Below, piece by piece: positions 1 through 8,894 of a stretch of 64,000 bases of DNA. Made by a program: the position numbers and the translations under genes. This DNA comes from Crossiella sp. CA-258035 (lineage in GTDB: Bacteria > Actinomycetota > Actinomycetes > Mycobacteriales > Pseudonocardiaceae), in contig NZ_CP116413.1 in NCBI RefSeq assembly GCF_030064675.1, forward strand, positions 3,628,001-3,692,000. Direction: 5' to 3'. Below the pieces are notes generated by a model. The model had not been told where the DNA came from, made no database searches, and worked only from the letters and a program-made list of their open reading frames with translations. Numbering within the stretch: position 1 is the stretch's first letter; each line of letters opens with the position of its first letter.

Positions 1-2
1 GT

Positions 3-1094
3 CTGGACTGGTACCTGGAACCGGTGGCGGAGAACCTCGACCAGCTGTCCTGGTTCCTCACCAGCGACACCCCGCTCATCCGCGGCGGCGCGCACAACGT
101 CCTGGTCATCGGTGAACAGGCCGGACCGCCATCCGAGATCGCGCGGTGGCTGCTCGCGCTGGCTGGCGCCCCGGCCAAGGACCTCACCATCGTGCTGCTC
201 TCCGACGTCTCGCACCCCGACCTGCTTGCCGCCGCCGCCACCCTGCCCGCTGGACGAATCTCGTTGCTGCCACAGGGAAATGATGCCACGGAGTGGGTGC
301 GGGTGCTGACCGACGCACTTCCAGGCGCACCGGCCGGGCAGGTGGTCACGGTGCTGTCCGGGAAGAGCGGCGTCGGCACCTCGAGCGTGGCCTTGACAGT
401 GGCCGCCTATGTCGCGATCGCGGGCAGACTGGATCGGGACCGCGGTCCGCCGAGGGTGTGCCTGGTGGACTTCAACCTCCCGGTGCCCGCCCTGACCGCC
501 TTCACCCAGAGCCGGGACGGACTCCCACTGGACCTGGTGACCACCCCTGACACCGCAACGGTGATGCGTCGCGGCTACGACCTCGTCCTCATCGACACCC
601 ACCCACCGCACCCGGACGGCGAGAACCGGCAACAGCCACTGATCGACGCCGCGAGCCAGTTGCTGGTGGTCACCGACACCACGCGCACCGCAGCCCGCAG
701 CACCGCCGCCCTGCTCCAGACGCTCACCAGAACCCACGTCTTCCCCCTGGAATCCGTTGGCCTGGTGTGGAATCGCATCCACCCCGGCATCGATCCGCCC
801 GTAGCGGAGTTTGCCGCCCTGCCCGGCTTGCGCCAGCTGCAACACCTGCCGGACACCGGGCCGAAACACACCACCGCGATCAACAGCGGCGACCTCGTCC
901 GGATCTTGTGGGACAGCCCGGACTGGGCCGCCCGGATCCACCTGCTGGCCGAAGCGCTGCTCGGCCCCAACCGCGTCCAGCCGATCACTCCTGACGTCGC
1001 GCGCCTGCTCCCGCACCTGCACCGGGACGGACGCCCGCGCACCAGCTTTCGCCTGCGCCGCAACCCCTTCACCGGGAGGTACCGCGTGCGCTGA
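3..1094 (+). CDS. MinD/ParA-like ATPase with degenerate P-loop (5' end outside window)
   Basis: The frame is open from the left window edge and reads sensibly through it, so the gene probably begins upstream; an internal GTG at 24 is the first possible start inside the window. The middle holds a deviant Walker-A segment, SGKSGVGTSSVA, near nucleotides 358-393. The signature lysine of the MinD/ParA/CpaE family is kept, but the usual P-loop lysine (GKT) is a threonine, so ATP hydrolysis may be lost. CLVDFNLP and YDLVLIDTHPP follow as Walker A' and B-like strands. Family members position proteins or secretion complexes at the membrane (TadZ/CpaE) or segregate DNA. The next gene starts 30 bases downstream on the same strand, so this looks like part of one operon. 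Assignment is at fold level; the actual partner is unknown. Confidence 0.7.
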   Translation: MDWYLEPVAENLDQLSWFLTSDTPLIRGGAHNVLVIGEQAGPPSEIARWLLALAGAPAKDLTIVLLSDVSHPDLLAAAATLPAGRISLLPQGNDATEWVRVLTDALPGAPAGQVVTVLSGKSGVGTSSVALTVAAYVAIAGRLDRDRGPPRVCLVDFNLPVPALTAFTQSRDGLPLDLVTTPDTATVMRRGYDLVLIDTHPPHPDGENRQQPLIDAASQLLVVTDTTRTAARSTAALLQTLTRTHVFPLESVGLVWNRIHPGIDPPVAEFAALPGLRQLQHLPDTGPKHTTAINSGDLVRILWDSPDWAARIHLLAEALLGPNRVQPITPDVARLLPHLHRDGRPRTSFRLRRNPFTGRYRVR

Positions 1095-1124
1095 GGGTGA
1101 ACAACCACCAGAAGGGACCAGTCC

Positions 1125-2594
1125 GTGCGAGCCCTGCGTCCACTGGCCACCGAAGCGCCGACCGTGCCGGCCGTCCACCAACTCTGCCGACGGCACACTG
1201 GCCTGACCGCGGCGGCCCTCGCCGAACTCGCGCCGATCGCCACCAACGGCCACAACGCCCATCTGGTGCTTTTCATGGCCCAGCACGCGGACAAGTGGGC
1301 CGAGGGCGATGGCGCGCCACCGCTGTTCCTGACCAGGTCCGCGGTGGCCGCCGTGCTGACCGCGGATGACGCGGTCGCCCACGTCGCGGACCCAGCCGTG
1401 CGCCGACGGCTGGAAGCGCATCGACGCGCGGGAGAGCATGCCACCGCCTACCTGGTCGGCCTGGCCGAGGGCATGATCCGCCACGCGGTGAGCCAGCTGC
1501 GGCTCCGCGAGTCGGCCAAGACCACCGTGGTTGACGCCGCCGACCTGCTCAACACCGCGCGGGCCGCGGTCGCCCAGGGCGTCTGGGCCTACGACCCGGA
1601 CAAACCCAGTGGCGCGCACTACCTGCGGCCCTGGATCGAGGAGCACATCCGGCGTGACTTGGGCGGGCAGACCTACCAGGTGAGCATCCCGGCCCGTACG
1701 CACAACCGGTTCCTGCGGATCGCCGCGATCCACGGGGTGCTGTGCCAGCAACTCGGCCGTGAACCCACCGACGCGGAGATCCTGGCCCGGCCCGATGCCG
1801 CCTTCACCCAGGCCGACCTGGAACTGGAGCGGGAGACCCGGCCCCGCAGACAGCACACAGGACTGGGCCTGGGGTCCACCGAACACCCGAGGTTCGGCTA
1901 CCGGCCGAGCGACGAGCTCGACTTCCGCTCGCTGCCGACACCGGTCACCCACGATCGTGCCGACATCTCGGCCGAGCTGGCGGACCTCGTGGTGACCGAG
2001 CTGGACAACGCCACGGACTTCGTCACCTCCGGGTGGCGCGCCGCCCTGACCGTGCTGCAGCTGGGACCGCTGCAGAAGGAGATCATCGCGCGTGCTGTGG
2101 GGCTGCCGCCGCACGAGCACCTGCCGGAGTCCGAGCGCAGCGAGCGCGCCATCGCCGCGGCCTTGGACCTCACCCGCAGCACTGTGCACGAGGTGCTCAC
2201 CGCGCTGCGCGCCGAACTGGGCAAGCCTGGCGGCCGCCTGCACCACCTGCTCACCCGGCTCAACGAGGAGGACCGCCAAGGGTTGGGCCTCCAGCCGTTC
2301 GCCACCTTCCTCGGCCAGCTGTCCACGGCCGCACCACCTCCCGGGCCTGCACCGCGCGTGCTCACCAAGGCATTGCCCCGCAGCCAATCCACCGGCAACA
2401 GGTGCACCCCGGTCAGGTCCGTGCAGATGGTGCGCTACGAGTGCACCACGGAGGGCTGCGGCTGGGCGGGCTATGAGCGGGCGCCCGGCAGGCGTCTGGT
2501 CCTGCCCCGGATCCGTTGCCCGGACTGCGGTCGCATCGCCGAGTTGACGCGCGGCAGGGTCGTGGTGGAGACCCTCGGGGGTGAGGCGAGGTGA
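1125..2594 (+). CDS. Sigma-70-like protein with C-terminal zinc ribbon
   Basis: A 489-residue protein starting at GTG, 8 bases after a GAAGGGA ribosome binding site. Residues about 113-182 resemble sigma region 2 (AEGMIRHAV, then YDPDKPSGAHYLRPWIEEHI, parallel to the 'F-DP--G-FSTYA-WWIRQ-I' pattern). Residues about 187-225 resemble region 3 (SIPARTHNRFLRI and LGREPTDAEI). Residues about 308-364 resemble region 4 with a helix-turn-helix (ALDLTRSTVHEVLTALRAEL). The last 55 residues add a zinc ribbon, C-x4-C followed by C-x2-C (YECTTEGCGW, IRCPDCGRI), not a normal part of sigma factors. It may be a specialised sigma factor or a sigma-derived DNA-binding protein controlling this module. The divergence from housekeeping sigma sequences is large, so promoter recognition is inference. 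Confidence 0.65.
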   Translation: MRALRPLATEAPTVPAVHQLCRRHTGLTAAALAELAPIATNGHNAHLVLFMAQHADKWAEGDGAPPLFLTRSAVAAVLTADDAVAHVADPAVRRRLEAHRRAGEHATAYLVGLAEGMIRHAVSQLRLRESAKTTVVDAADLLNTARAAVAQGVWAYDPDKPSGAHYLRPWIEEHIRRDLGGQTYQVSIPARTHNRFLRIAAIHGVLCQQLGREPTDAEILARPDAAFTQADLELERETRPRRQHTGLGLGSTEHPRFGYRPSDELDFRSLPTPVTHDRADISAELADLVVTELDNATDFVTSGWRAALTVLQLGPLQKEIIARAVGLPPHEHLPESERSERAIAAALDLTRSTVHEVLTALRAELGKPGGRLHHLLTRLNEEDRQGLGLQPFATFLGQLSTAAPPPGPAPRVLTKALPRSQSTGNRCTPVRSVQMVRYECTTEGCGWAGYERAPGRRLVLPRIRCPDCGRIAELTRGRVVVETLGGEAR

Positions 2595-2640
2595 GCCTCC
2601 ACCGTGGACACTCACCTCGCCTCGTCGCCGCGGTCGCGAC

Positions 2641-3174
2641 TCAGCCGAATGCGCCGCCCGCCGCCGGACGACCGATCGCCCGCCATTCCGCCCACTGGTG
2701 CCGGACGATCGGCGTCGCGATGTCGCTGACCACCAGCAGCGCGTTGGTCAGCTCGAACAGGTAGTCCGCGGGTATCGGGTAGACGCAGTCCGGGGACTCC
2801 TTCGCCGATTCACGCGCATGGGCTTCGTCGACGGAGTTGCCCAGCCGATCGAACAGGACACCGCGATGGCCGACCGACCACTGGCCGACTCCCTGCTCAT
2901 CGCGACCCCGCCAGGTGACCTCGATCTCGAAGTTCGCGATCTCCTGGGGTTCCGCCTCGTGGGGCTTCAACACCGGAATGCGGTACTCACGCGCGAAGGT
3001 GCCCAGTATTTCCCTGGCCCTGTTCGCCTCATGGGTTCCGGGCTTCGGTGTCTCCGCCTTGGCGGTGGTCCTGGAGCGCCGGATGAGCCACACCAGGTAG
3101 ATGAGCACCCCGCACATCAGGGCGATCACTAGGATCTCAGTCCAGCGTAAGAAGATGTCAGTCAGCGTGCACAT
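2641..3174 (-). CDS. Small single-pass membrane protein, unknown function
   Basis: A protein of 177 residues with one N-terminal transmembrane helix (residues about 10-32, WTEILVIALMCGVLIYLVWL) followed by a positively charged RRSR stop-transfer segment and a soluble domain of about 140 residues. A longer upstream reading exists, but the ATG at 3174 is chosen because AGAGGAC sits just upstream and the protein begins directly before the membrane helix; the extra upstream residues are low-complexity Arg/Pro/Ala translation of the intergenic hairpin. The gene is transcribed away from the SecA-like gene, so the two share the 3175-3365 interval. No family recognised. Confidence 0.6.
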   Translation of the reverse strand: MCTLTDIFLRWTEILVIALMCGVLIYLVWLIRRSRTTAKAETPKPGTHEANRAREILGTFAREYRIPVLKPHEAEPQEIANFEIEVTWRGRDEQGVGQWSVGHRGVLFDRLGNSVDEAHARESAKESPDCVYPIPADYLFELTNALLVVSDIATPIVRHQWAEWRAIGRPAAGGAFG

Positions 3175-3217
3175 GGTGTCCTCTTCGTTGCCGTTGCCGC
3201 CACATCGGGCGAGCGGT

Positions 3218-3274
3218 GGGATGGGCCCACCGCGCACGGCCGGCGGCACCGGCCGTCCGCAGCGGACCCATCCC
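3218..3274. promoter_or_regulatory. Nested inverted repeat in divergent promoter region
   Basis: An inner perfect 8-bp inverted repeat (ACGGCCGG, 5-base loop, CCGGCCGT; 3236-3256) is flanked by outer arms GGGATGGGCCCAC (3218-3230) and its near complement GCGGACCCATCCC (3262-3274, two mismatches). The structure sits between the divergent membrane-protein gene (start 3174) and the SecA-like gene (start 3366), so it could be an operator or a transcript hairpin. The regulator is unknown. Confidence 0.4.
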
Positions 3275-3365
3275 TCGGCACGCGGCGACGCCCGGGCAGT
3301 TAATGCGGGTGGCCGCCGCTGGCGGCGCGGCCACGGCTGCCACCGGCGAAACGACAACAACGGAC

Positions 3366-5630
3366 ATGACGCTGGAGCAGAGCCTGCCCAGGTGGATCCG
3401 ATCGGCGACCCGGCATGCCGAGACGCAGCGCGAGCAGCTGACGCACCTGGCCGACTTCGAGCTGGCCGAGCGCTACCGGGCACTCCGGAAAACCCCGGCA
3501 AGTACGAACCGCGCAGGTGCCATGGTGCTCGCGCTGATGTCGGAGGCATGTCGGCGGCGCCTGGACCTTCAGCCGCGCCCGGAGCAGCTGGTCGGCGCCG
3601 TGGCCCTTGCCGGTGGCTGCGCCGCCGAGATGCGCACCGGTGAAGGCAAGACGCTTGCCCTGGCGCTCGCGGCCGCCTGCCATGCCTTGCCCGGCACCGG
3701 GGTACACGTGCTGACCGCCAACGACTACCTCGCCCAGCGGGACGCGCACCTGCTGACTCCAGCGTTTGCCTTGCTGGGGCTGAGCACCGCCGTGATCACC
3801 GCGAGCAACTGGCGGACGGCCCGCCGAGCCGCGCACCAGGCGGACATCCTGTACGCCACTGTCAGCGAGGTCGGTTTCGACCACCTCCGCGACCAGCTGG
3901 CTGCCACCGCCCGGGACCGCGTGACGCGCAGACCACACGCCGCCCTGCTCGACGAAGCCGACGCGGTGCTCATCGACGACGCCAGCACTCCACTGGTTAT
4001 CACCAGCGTGGAGAAGGAAGGAGGATCGGTCTGGCCCGCCCGGATCGCCCCGCTGATCCCAGCGCTGCGCCCGGTCCTGCACTACGAAGGCAACCTCGCC
4101 GAACGCCACCTGGACTTCACCGACCTCGGCTGGCACACCCTGCACCAGCAACTGCGCCTCGACGAGCGAAGCTGGCGCGATCCGGGCTTCCTCGCCGCCG
4201 CCCAGAACGCCCTGCACGCCTACCTGCTCTACCAGGACGGCCGCGACTACCTCGTCACCGATGAGCACGTCGTGCTGCTCGATCCGCACACCGGCCGCGC
4301 CCTCCCACAGCGACGCCTCAGCGACGGCCTGCACGCCGCACTGGAGGCCAAGGAAGGCCTACCCGTCCGTGCCGAACCGCGCACCCTCGCCACCATCAGC
4401 ATCCAGCGGTTCCTCCGCCGCTACCCAGTGCTGGCAGGGATCAGCGGCACCCTCCGCTCCGAAGCCGTTGAGCTGCACGAGGTCTACCGGCTACCGGTGG
4501 TCCGTGTGCCCACCCGGAAACCGGTGGTCCGGCGGGAGTTGCCCGACGAGCTGTTCGCCACCGACCTCGCCCGCACGGCGGCGTTGGTGGAACACATCGC
4601 CGACGCCCACCGCACCGGCCGACCGGTTCTGGTCGGCGTGCCCACGATCCGCGCCGCCGAGCAGGTCTCCCGGCACCTCGACGAACTAGGCGTCAACCAC
4701 ACCACGCTCACCGCGCGCGACAACGCCCAGGAGGCCGCCATCATCGCTGGCGCGGGCAGGCTCGGCGCAGTCACGGTTGCCACCGCGCTGGCCGGGCGCG
4801 GCACCGACATCCGCCTGGGCGGCGACCCACCCGAGCACGCCGACCGAGCGCGCGAACTGGGCGGCCTGCTGGTCCTCGGCGTCGGCCGCGGCCGCACCCG
4901 CCGTGTCGACAACCAGCTCGCCGGCCGAGCCGGAAGGCAAGGTGACCCGGGCACGGTGCGCTTCCTGCTCTCCGCCGAGGACGACCTGCTCCAGGACAAC
5001 AACCCCACCGCCGTGCGTTCCCTGACCACCGTCGGCTCCAGACCTGTGACCGGACGCGCCGTGCACACCCTGATCCAACGGGTGCAGTCGGTCGCCGACA
5101 CCCGCCAGTACCTCGCCCGCAAGCAGATGCTCCGGCTCGACGAGATCATCGGTCACCAGCACGACGCGCTCAGCGACCAGCGCGCCGAAGTGCTCGCCAC
5201 CCCGCTTCCCCTTCTGCTGAACAGGTTCGCCCGCGCCGCCGCGGCGAGCCTGTGGGATTCGGACGAGCAGACCCGGTCGAGAAGACTGCGCTCCATCGGC
5301 GCACCGGACCTGCCAACCACCAGCAGCCTCAGCGAGGACGGCCTCGCCGCTGCTCTTCACGACCACCTCGTCGCCAACGAACACACCCGTGGCCTGATCC
5401 TCACCGCACTCGACGACGCCTGGTCGCGGCAACTTGCCACCCTCCTCGCCCTGCAGAGCGCCAGCCACACCGCGACCTGGTCCCGAGCCGATCCCGTGGC
5501 CGAGTACCGACACCAGGCCGTGCGCGCCTACCAGGCCGCCCGCCGCGAGTTCCAACTCGACCTGCTGCGACGGCTGCTCGCCGACTCCCCACAGTGGACG
5601 CTCCCGGCCAGACGGGGCAGCTCGCGTTAA
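3366..5630 (+). CDS. SecA-like preprotein translocase ATPase (short, accessory type)
   Basis: A DEAD-motor protein of about 754 residues with the SecA signatures in order: MRTGEGKT (Walker A, Lys about 95), TANDYLAQRDA, DEADAVLIDDASTPLVI (Walker B and SecA-specific segment), ALAGRGTDIRLGG and NQLAGRAGRQGDPGTVRF (motifs V and VI). Housekeeping SecA is about 900 residues and often ends in a Cys-rich zinc tail; that tail is absent here and several canonical residues vary. This points to an accessory or repurposed SecA paralogue that could push substrates through SecYEG or act with the neighbouring membrane proteins. ATG 3366 is taken as start; ATG 3303 in the same frame is possible, but the added residues are low-complexity. 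It is followed at 36 bases by the LysM gene. Confidence 0.85.
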   Translation: MTLEQSLPRWIRSATRHAETQREQLTHLADFELAERYRALRKTPASTNRAGAMVLALMSEACRRRLDLQPRPEQLVGAVALAGGCAAEMRTGEGKTLALALAAACHALPGTGVHVLTANDYLAQRDAHLLTPAFALLGLSTAVITASNWRTARRAAHQADILYATVSEVGFDHLRDQLAATARDRVTRRPHAALLDEADAVLIDDASTPLVITSVEKEGGSVWPARIAPLIPALRPVLHYEGNLAERHLDFTDLGWHTLHQQLRLDERSWRDPGFLAAAQNALHAYLLYQDGRDYLVTDEHVVLLDPHTGRALPQRRLSDGLHAALEAKEGLPVRAEPRTLATISIQRFLRRYPVLAGISGTLRSEAVELHEVYRLPVVRVPTRKPVVRRELPDELFATDLARTAALVEHIADAHRTGRPVLVGVPTIRAAEQVSRHLDELGVNHTTLTARDNAQEAAIIAGAGRLGAVTVATALAGRGTDIRLGGDPPEHADRARELGGLLVLGVGRGRTRRVDNQLAGRAGRQGDPGTVRFLLSAEDDLLQDNNPTAVRSLTTVGSRPVTGRAVHTLIQRVQSVADTRQYLARKQMLRLDEIIGHQHDALSDQRAEVLATPLPLLLNRFARAAAASLWDSDEQTRSRRLRSIGAPDLPTTSSLSEDGLAAALHDHLVANEHTRGLILTALDDAWSRQLATLLALQSASHTATWSRADPVAEYRHQAVRAYQAARREFQLDLLRRLLADSPQWTLPARRGSSR

Positions 5631-5666
5631 CTCGGCCGCGGCCAACCCAACACCAAGGAGACCACG

Positions 5667-6737
5667 ATGTCCGCGACGACCACGCAGACCCTGGCCACCC
5701 GCTTGGCGGAACTGCGCCGGACCCCGGCCCGCCGTGCGATCGGCTACACGGCGGGCGGTCTGGCCGCGATCTCCGCGGTGATGATCGCCAGCGCCCAGCT
5801 CGACACGCCACCGGGCTCCTTGGCCCGCGAGGACGCCACCGCCACGCCAGAGGTCCCCGCGGCCACCGAGCCACCAAGCTCGCAACAACTCCCGCCCGCG
5901 CCTCCGTCAACCAGTCCGCCGCAGCCGCCCGGCTCGTCGACCTCCTCGCAACCACCGCCGCCGCCCGCTGGCACCACTGAGCGACCTGGCCCGCAGACCC
6001 CGGTCCAGCACCCTCCGGCCGTAGCAAACGAGAAGGCGCCCGAAGTGCTGCGGCACTTGCTCACCGCAGCAGCGGCCGCCGCTCGCGAGGCTCCAGCCCC
6101 ATCCAGCGTCCCATCCACGGTGCCGCCCGCACCGCCGACCGCCCCACCCGCAGCTCCGCCCGCGCAGCCGAGCTCCCCGCCCACGATTTCGACCGCACAG
6201 CAGGGCACCCGCCCCGCGGTTCCGGCCGCACCGGGAAGCAACCCATCAACGGAATCGCCCGCACCGCCGAGCACTCCGCCCGATGCACCGCCGCCACCAT
6301 CAAGCCCCCCGGCACCGCCCCCCTCAGCGCCGGCCACGGCACCAGCCCGTCCGGCGCCACCCCAGGCCGAACCAGCACCGAAACCGCCCGCGCTCTCCCC
6401 GTCCCGGCCGGATTACCACACGGTCCGTCCCGGCCAGACCCTCAGCCAGATCGCGCACAATCTGCGCACCGACCCGCAACACCTCAAGCGGCTCAACCGG
6501 CTCCCCAACGACCGCATCCACACCGGCGACCGACTCCGCCTGCACGAAGCGGTGCCACCCCGCATCGATCGCCCCCGGGCCACACCACCAAAGCCCGCTC
6601 AACCCGCACCCCCGCAGACGCGGCCCGCCGCGCCCACGGGCAAGATCCCCGGCCTGCTGCACGCACTCGGCTCCACACCGAGCCCGCCCTGCCTCGTCCC
6701 CGTCCCCGGCACCGCGGCTTGCCGCGAGAACCGGTGA
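5667..6737 (+). CDS. Membrane-anchored proline-rich LysM protein
   Basis: ATG 5667 follows an AAGGAG ribosome binding site by 6 bases. The 356-residue product has a short basic N-terminus, a single transmembrane helix at about 24-45 (IGYTAGGLAAISAVMIASAQ), some 200 residues rich in Pro, Ala, Ser and Thr that would span the cell wall, and one LysM domain at about 248-295 (YHTVRPGQTLSQIAHNL, LKRLNRLPNDRIHTGDRLRL). LysM binds N-acetylglucosamine in peptidoglycan, so the protein should tether the membrane to the wall. It lies between the SecA-like ATPase and a wall hydrolase in one operon, suggesting a wall-spanning complex; that is inference. Confidence 0.75.
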   Translation: MSATTTQTLATRLAELRRTPARRAIGYTAGGLAAISAVMIASAQLDTPPGSLAREDATATPEVPAATEPPSSQQLPPAPPSTSPPQPPGSSTSSQPPPPPAGTTERPGPQTPVQHPPAVANEKAPEVLRHLLTAAAAAAREAPAPSSVPSTVPPAPPTAPPAAPPAQPSSPPTISTAQQGTRPAVPAAPGSNPSTESPAPPSTPPDAPPPPSSPPAPPPSAPATAPARPAPPQAEPAPKPPALSPSRPDYHTVRPGQTLSQIAHNLRTDPQHLKRLNRLPNDRIHTGDRLRLHEAVPPRIDRPRATPPKPAQPAPPQTRPAAPTGKIPGLLHALGSTPSPPCLVPVPGTAACRENR

Positions 6738-6767
6738 TCCCCCTCGACCACCACCTAGGAGACCGCA

Positions 6768-8546
6768 GTGCGCTGCTCCTTCTACTTCACCACACCGGAT
6801 CCGGCCCGCGATGAGCCCGGCCAAGCCCAGCACCCTGGCGGGAGCACCCTGCGCCTGCTCCGCGAACACCGAGCGGCCAAGCCGGTCGCCATCGGCACCG
6901 CGGTCGCAGGCACCATCGCCGCCCTGGCCGCGGCCTCGCCGGTCACCGCGATGCTGGACCCGTCCGCTGGAGCGACCCCCACCGCCGGGGCTCCGCCCAC
7001 GAGCCCACCGGCTGCGAGCCCTCCGGAGTCACCAGTCAAGGAGCCGGTCCCTCCGCTTGGTGCCCAGCAGGTCCTCGCGCGTCTGGACCAGACGATCCAG
7101 GCGGTTGAGCGTGAGCTGCACACCGCTGCCCGTGCGCAACGCCCCGAAGAGGCCGTCAACCGGCTCAACGCGCAGTCAACGCCGATCGCCCAGACCGTTG
7201 CCGAGCTCACCAGAACCGAAGACAGCCTACGAGCCCTGCTGGCCACCGACCGGTCCGAGCAGGTCCGTGCGGAACACACACGCGCCGAAGCGCTGCTGCA
7301 CAAGGCCAGACTCCTGGAACAGAACCACCGCAAGCACACCGGCGAAGCCCGCGACTCCATCGCCCTCGCTGCCCTCCGCCGAGCCGGCGCAGCCGTCGAC
7401 GAAGCCGAGGCAGCCATGCGCGCACTGGCCGACCTGGGCAGCAGCACCTCACCGGACCTGGACCAACTGGCAGCGGCCGTACGAGAGGCCGCCAAGCCGG
7501 TCGCAGTCGCCACCCAGTCCGCGGCCGAAGCCGGCAGCCAGGCTACCGAAGCTCACCGAGACGAAGCCCAACGCCTCAACACCCGAGCCAGAACAGCCCA
7601 CGAACGGCTTGTCCAGCAACAGAACCAGCTGCCCCAGCACCAGCGCAACGCACTCGCCAGGAAACGCACCGAGGCAACCGCCGCCATTCTGGAAACGGTC
7701 CTCCGCGCCCGCAACGCCACCCAGCCCGTCGAACACGCCCTCGCCCAGGCACAGCAACAGCACGACAACCGAACCCGGCTGCTGACCGCCGACCCGGCCA
7801 CTGCCCAGCGCTTGCTCACCCAGACCAGGCAAGCCCTGGTCGGTGTCCCCGAACAACTACGGCACGCCGCACTCGCCGCTCGCGATGCCCGCGTCCAGCT
7901 CACCACCCACCCGCTCGCCGACGGCTTCGCACGTCGCCTCGCGGACGAGCTCCTAACCGCCACCGAGTCCACGATCCAGCGCCGCACAACGGAACTGGGC
8001 GCCCTGACCGAGCGCGTCCACACACCACAGCCGCAGTCCGACCACCCAGATCCCGCGCCCCGCCCAGAACCCGCACCCAGGCCAGAACGCAGTGCCAGCA
8101 ACGGCCCGACGCCCGCACCGCCACCTCCGCCGATCCCCACCCCCTCCGCTCGCGCACCAGTCGCCGCCCCGCCCGCATCTGCGCCCAGCGCTCCGGCACG
8201 GGATCCGGGCACGCAGGCGGTACGCGCGGCCCTGACCCAGCTGGGCGTGCCGTACCGCTGGGGCGCGAGCAGTCCCGGTCGCGGCTTCGACTGCTCCGGC
8301 CTGACCCAGTGGGCCTACCGCCAGGCAGGCGTGCAGCTCCCGCGCACATCCACCGCCCAAGCGGTCGGCTCCCCGGTCAGCAGGAGCCAACTCCGCCCCG
8401 GTGATCTGGTGGTGTGGCGCGGCCACGTGGCGATGTACATCGGTGACGGCCGCATGGTCGAGGCGGGCAACCCCGTTCAGGTCAGCAAACTCCGGACCAC
8501 GAACCTGAGCATGCCGTTCCTCGGCTTCTACCGACCGACCGGCTGA
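6768..8546 (+). CDS. Membrane-anchored coiled-coil NlpC/P60 peptidoglycan hydrolase
   Basis: GTG 6768 is preceded by TAGGAG. The 592-residue protein has a transmembrane segment at about 41-66, a long Ala/Glu/Gln/Arg-rich region to about residue 430 that reads as coiled coil, a Pro-rich linker, and a C-terminal NlpC/P60 domain from about 482. Catalytic Cys509 lies in FDCSGLTQWAYRQAG, His553 in WRGHVAMYIGDG, and a polar third residue, probably Asn568, in VEAGNP. These enzymes cleave peptide stems of peptidoglycan. Such domains accompany conjugation and secretion systems in Actinobacteria, which would fit the SecA-like, LysM and ATPase neighbours, but the operon here lacks recognisable VirB4/TraG genes inside the window. 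Confidence 0.85.
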   Translation: MRCSFYFTTPDPARDEPGQAQHPGGSTLRLLREHRAAKPVAIGTAVAGTIAALAAASPVTAMLDPSAGATPTAGAPPTSPPAASPPESPVKEPVPPLGAQQVLARLDQTIQAVERELHTAARAQRPEEAVNRLNAQSTPIAQTVAELTRTEDSLRALLATDRSEQVRAEHTRAEALLHKARLLEQNHRKHTGEARDSIALAALRRAGAAVDEAEAAMRALADLGSSTSPDLDQLAAAVREAAKPVAVATQSAAEAGSQATEAHRDEAQRLNTRARTAHERLVQQQNQLPQHQRNALARKRTEATAAILETVLRARNATQPVEHALAQAQQQHDNRTRLLTADPATAQRLLTQTRQALVGVPEQLRHAALAARDARVQLTTHPLADGFARRLADELLTATESTIQRRTTELGALTERVHTPQPQSDHPDPAPRPEPAPRPERSASNGPTPAPPPPPIPTPSARAPVAAPPASAPSAPARDPGTQAVRAALTQLGVPYRWGASSPGRGFDCSGLTQWAYRQAGVQLPRTSTAQAVGSPVSRSQLRPGDLVVWRGHVAMYIGDGRMVEAGNPVQVSKLRTTNLSMPFLGFYRPTG

Positions 8547-8690
8547 GACTCCCGATCTTCGGCTGGCTCGGGCTTCGCACGATCGGTCAGCACAGCCGAG
8601 GTGACGCCGAGGATCACCACACCGCGACCTGCCGAGGGGTAGGCAGCACCGACCGCACCGCCGCGACCGCCTAGGCGGCCTGAATCCGGT

Positions 8691-8894
8691 TCAGCGCGGC
8701 CCCCGCGGCACCCGCAGGTCGTACACCTGGACCTGAGTGCGCAGGAACCCGAGGTTGAGCGTCACGGACCGATCGTCGGTGTGGTCGGGCGACCACAGGA
8801 CGCTTGCGCCCGGTTCTCGTCGGTTCCGCAGCCATGGCAACTCTTTCGTCACCTTCCGGACTACCGCATGGCACACCCGGGTAGACAGGACCAT
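8691..8894 (-). CDS. Hypothetical small protein
   Basis: A 67-codon frame with strongly GC-rich third positions and protein-like composition (VCHAVVRKVTKELPWL, DDRSVTLNLGFLRTQVQVYD). The same frame can be extended to 8960. No good ribosome binding site and no family recognised; it could be a gene fragment. It lies in the poorly coding 8.5-9.8 kb stretch. Confidence 0.35.
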   Translation of the reverse strand: MVLSTRVCHAVVRKVTKELPWLRNRREPGASVLWSPDHTDDRSVTLNLGFLRTQVQVYDLRVPRGPR

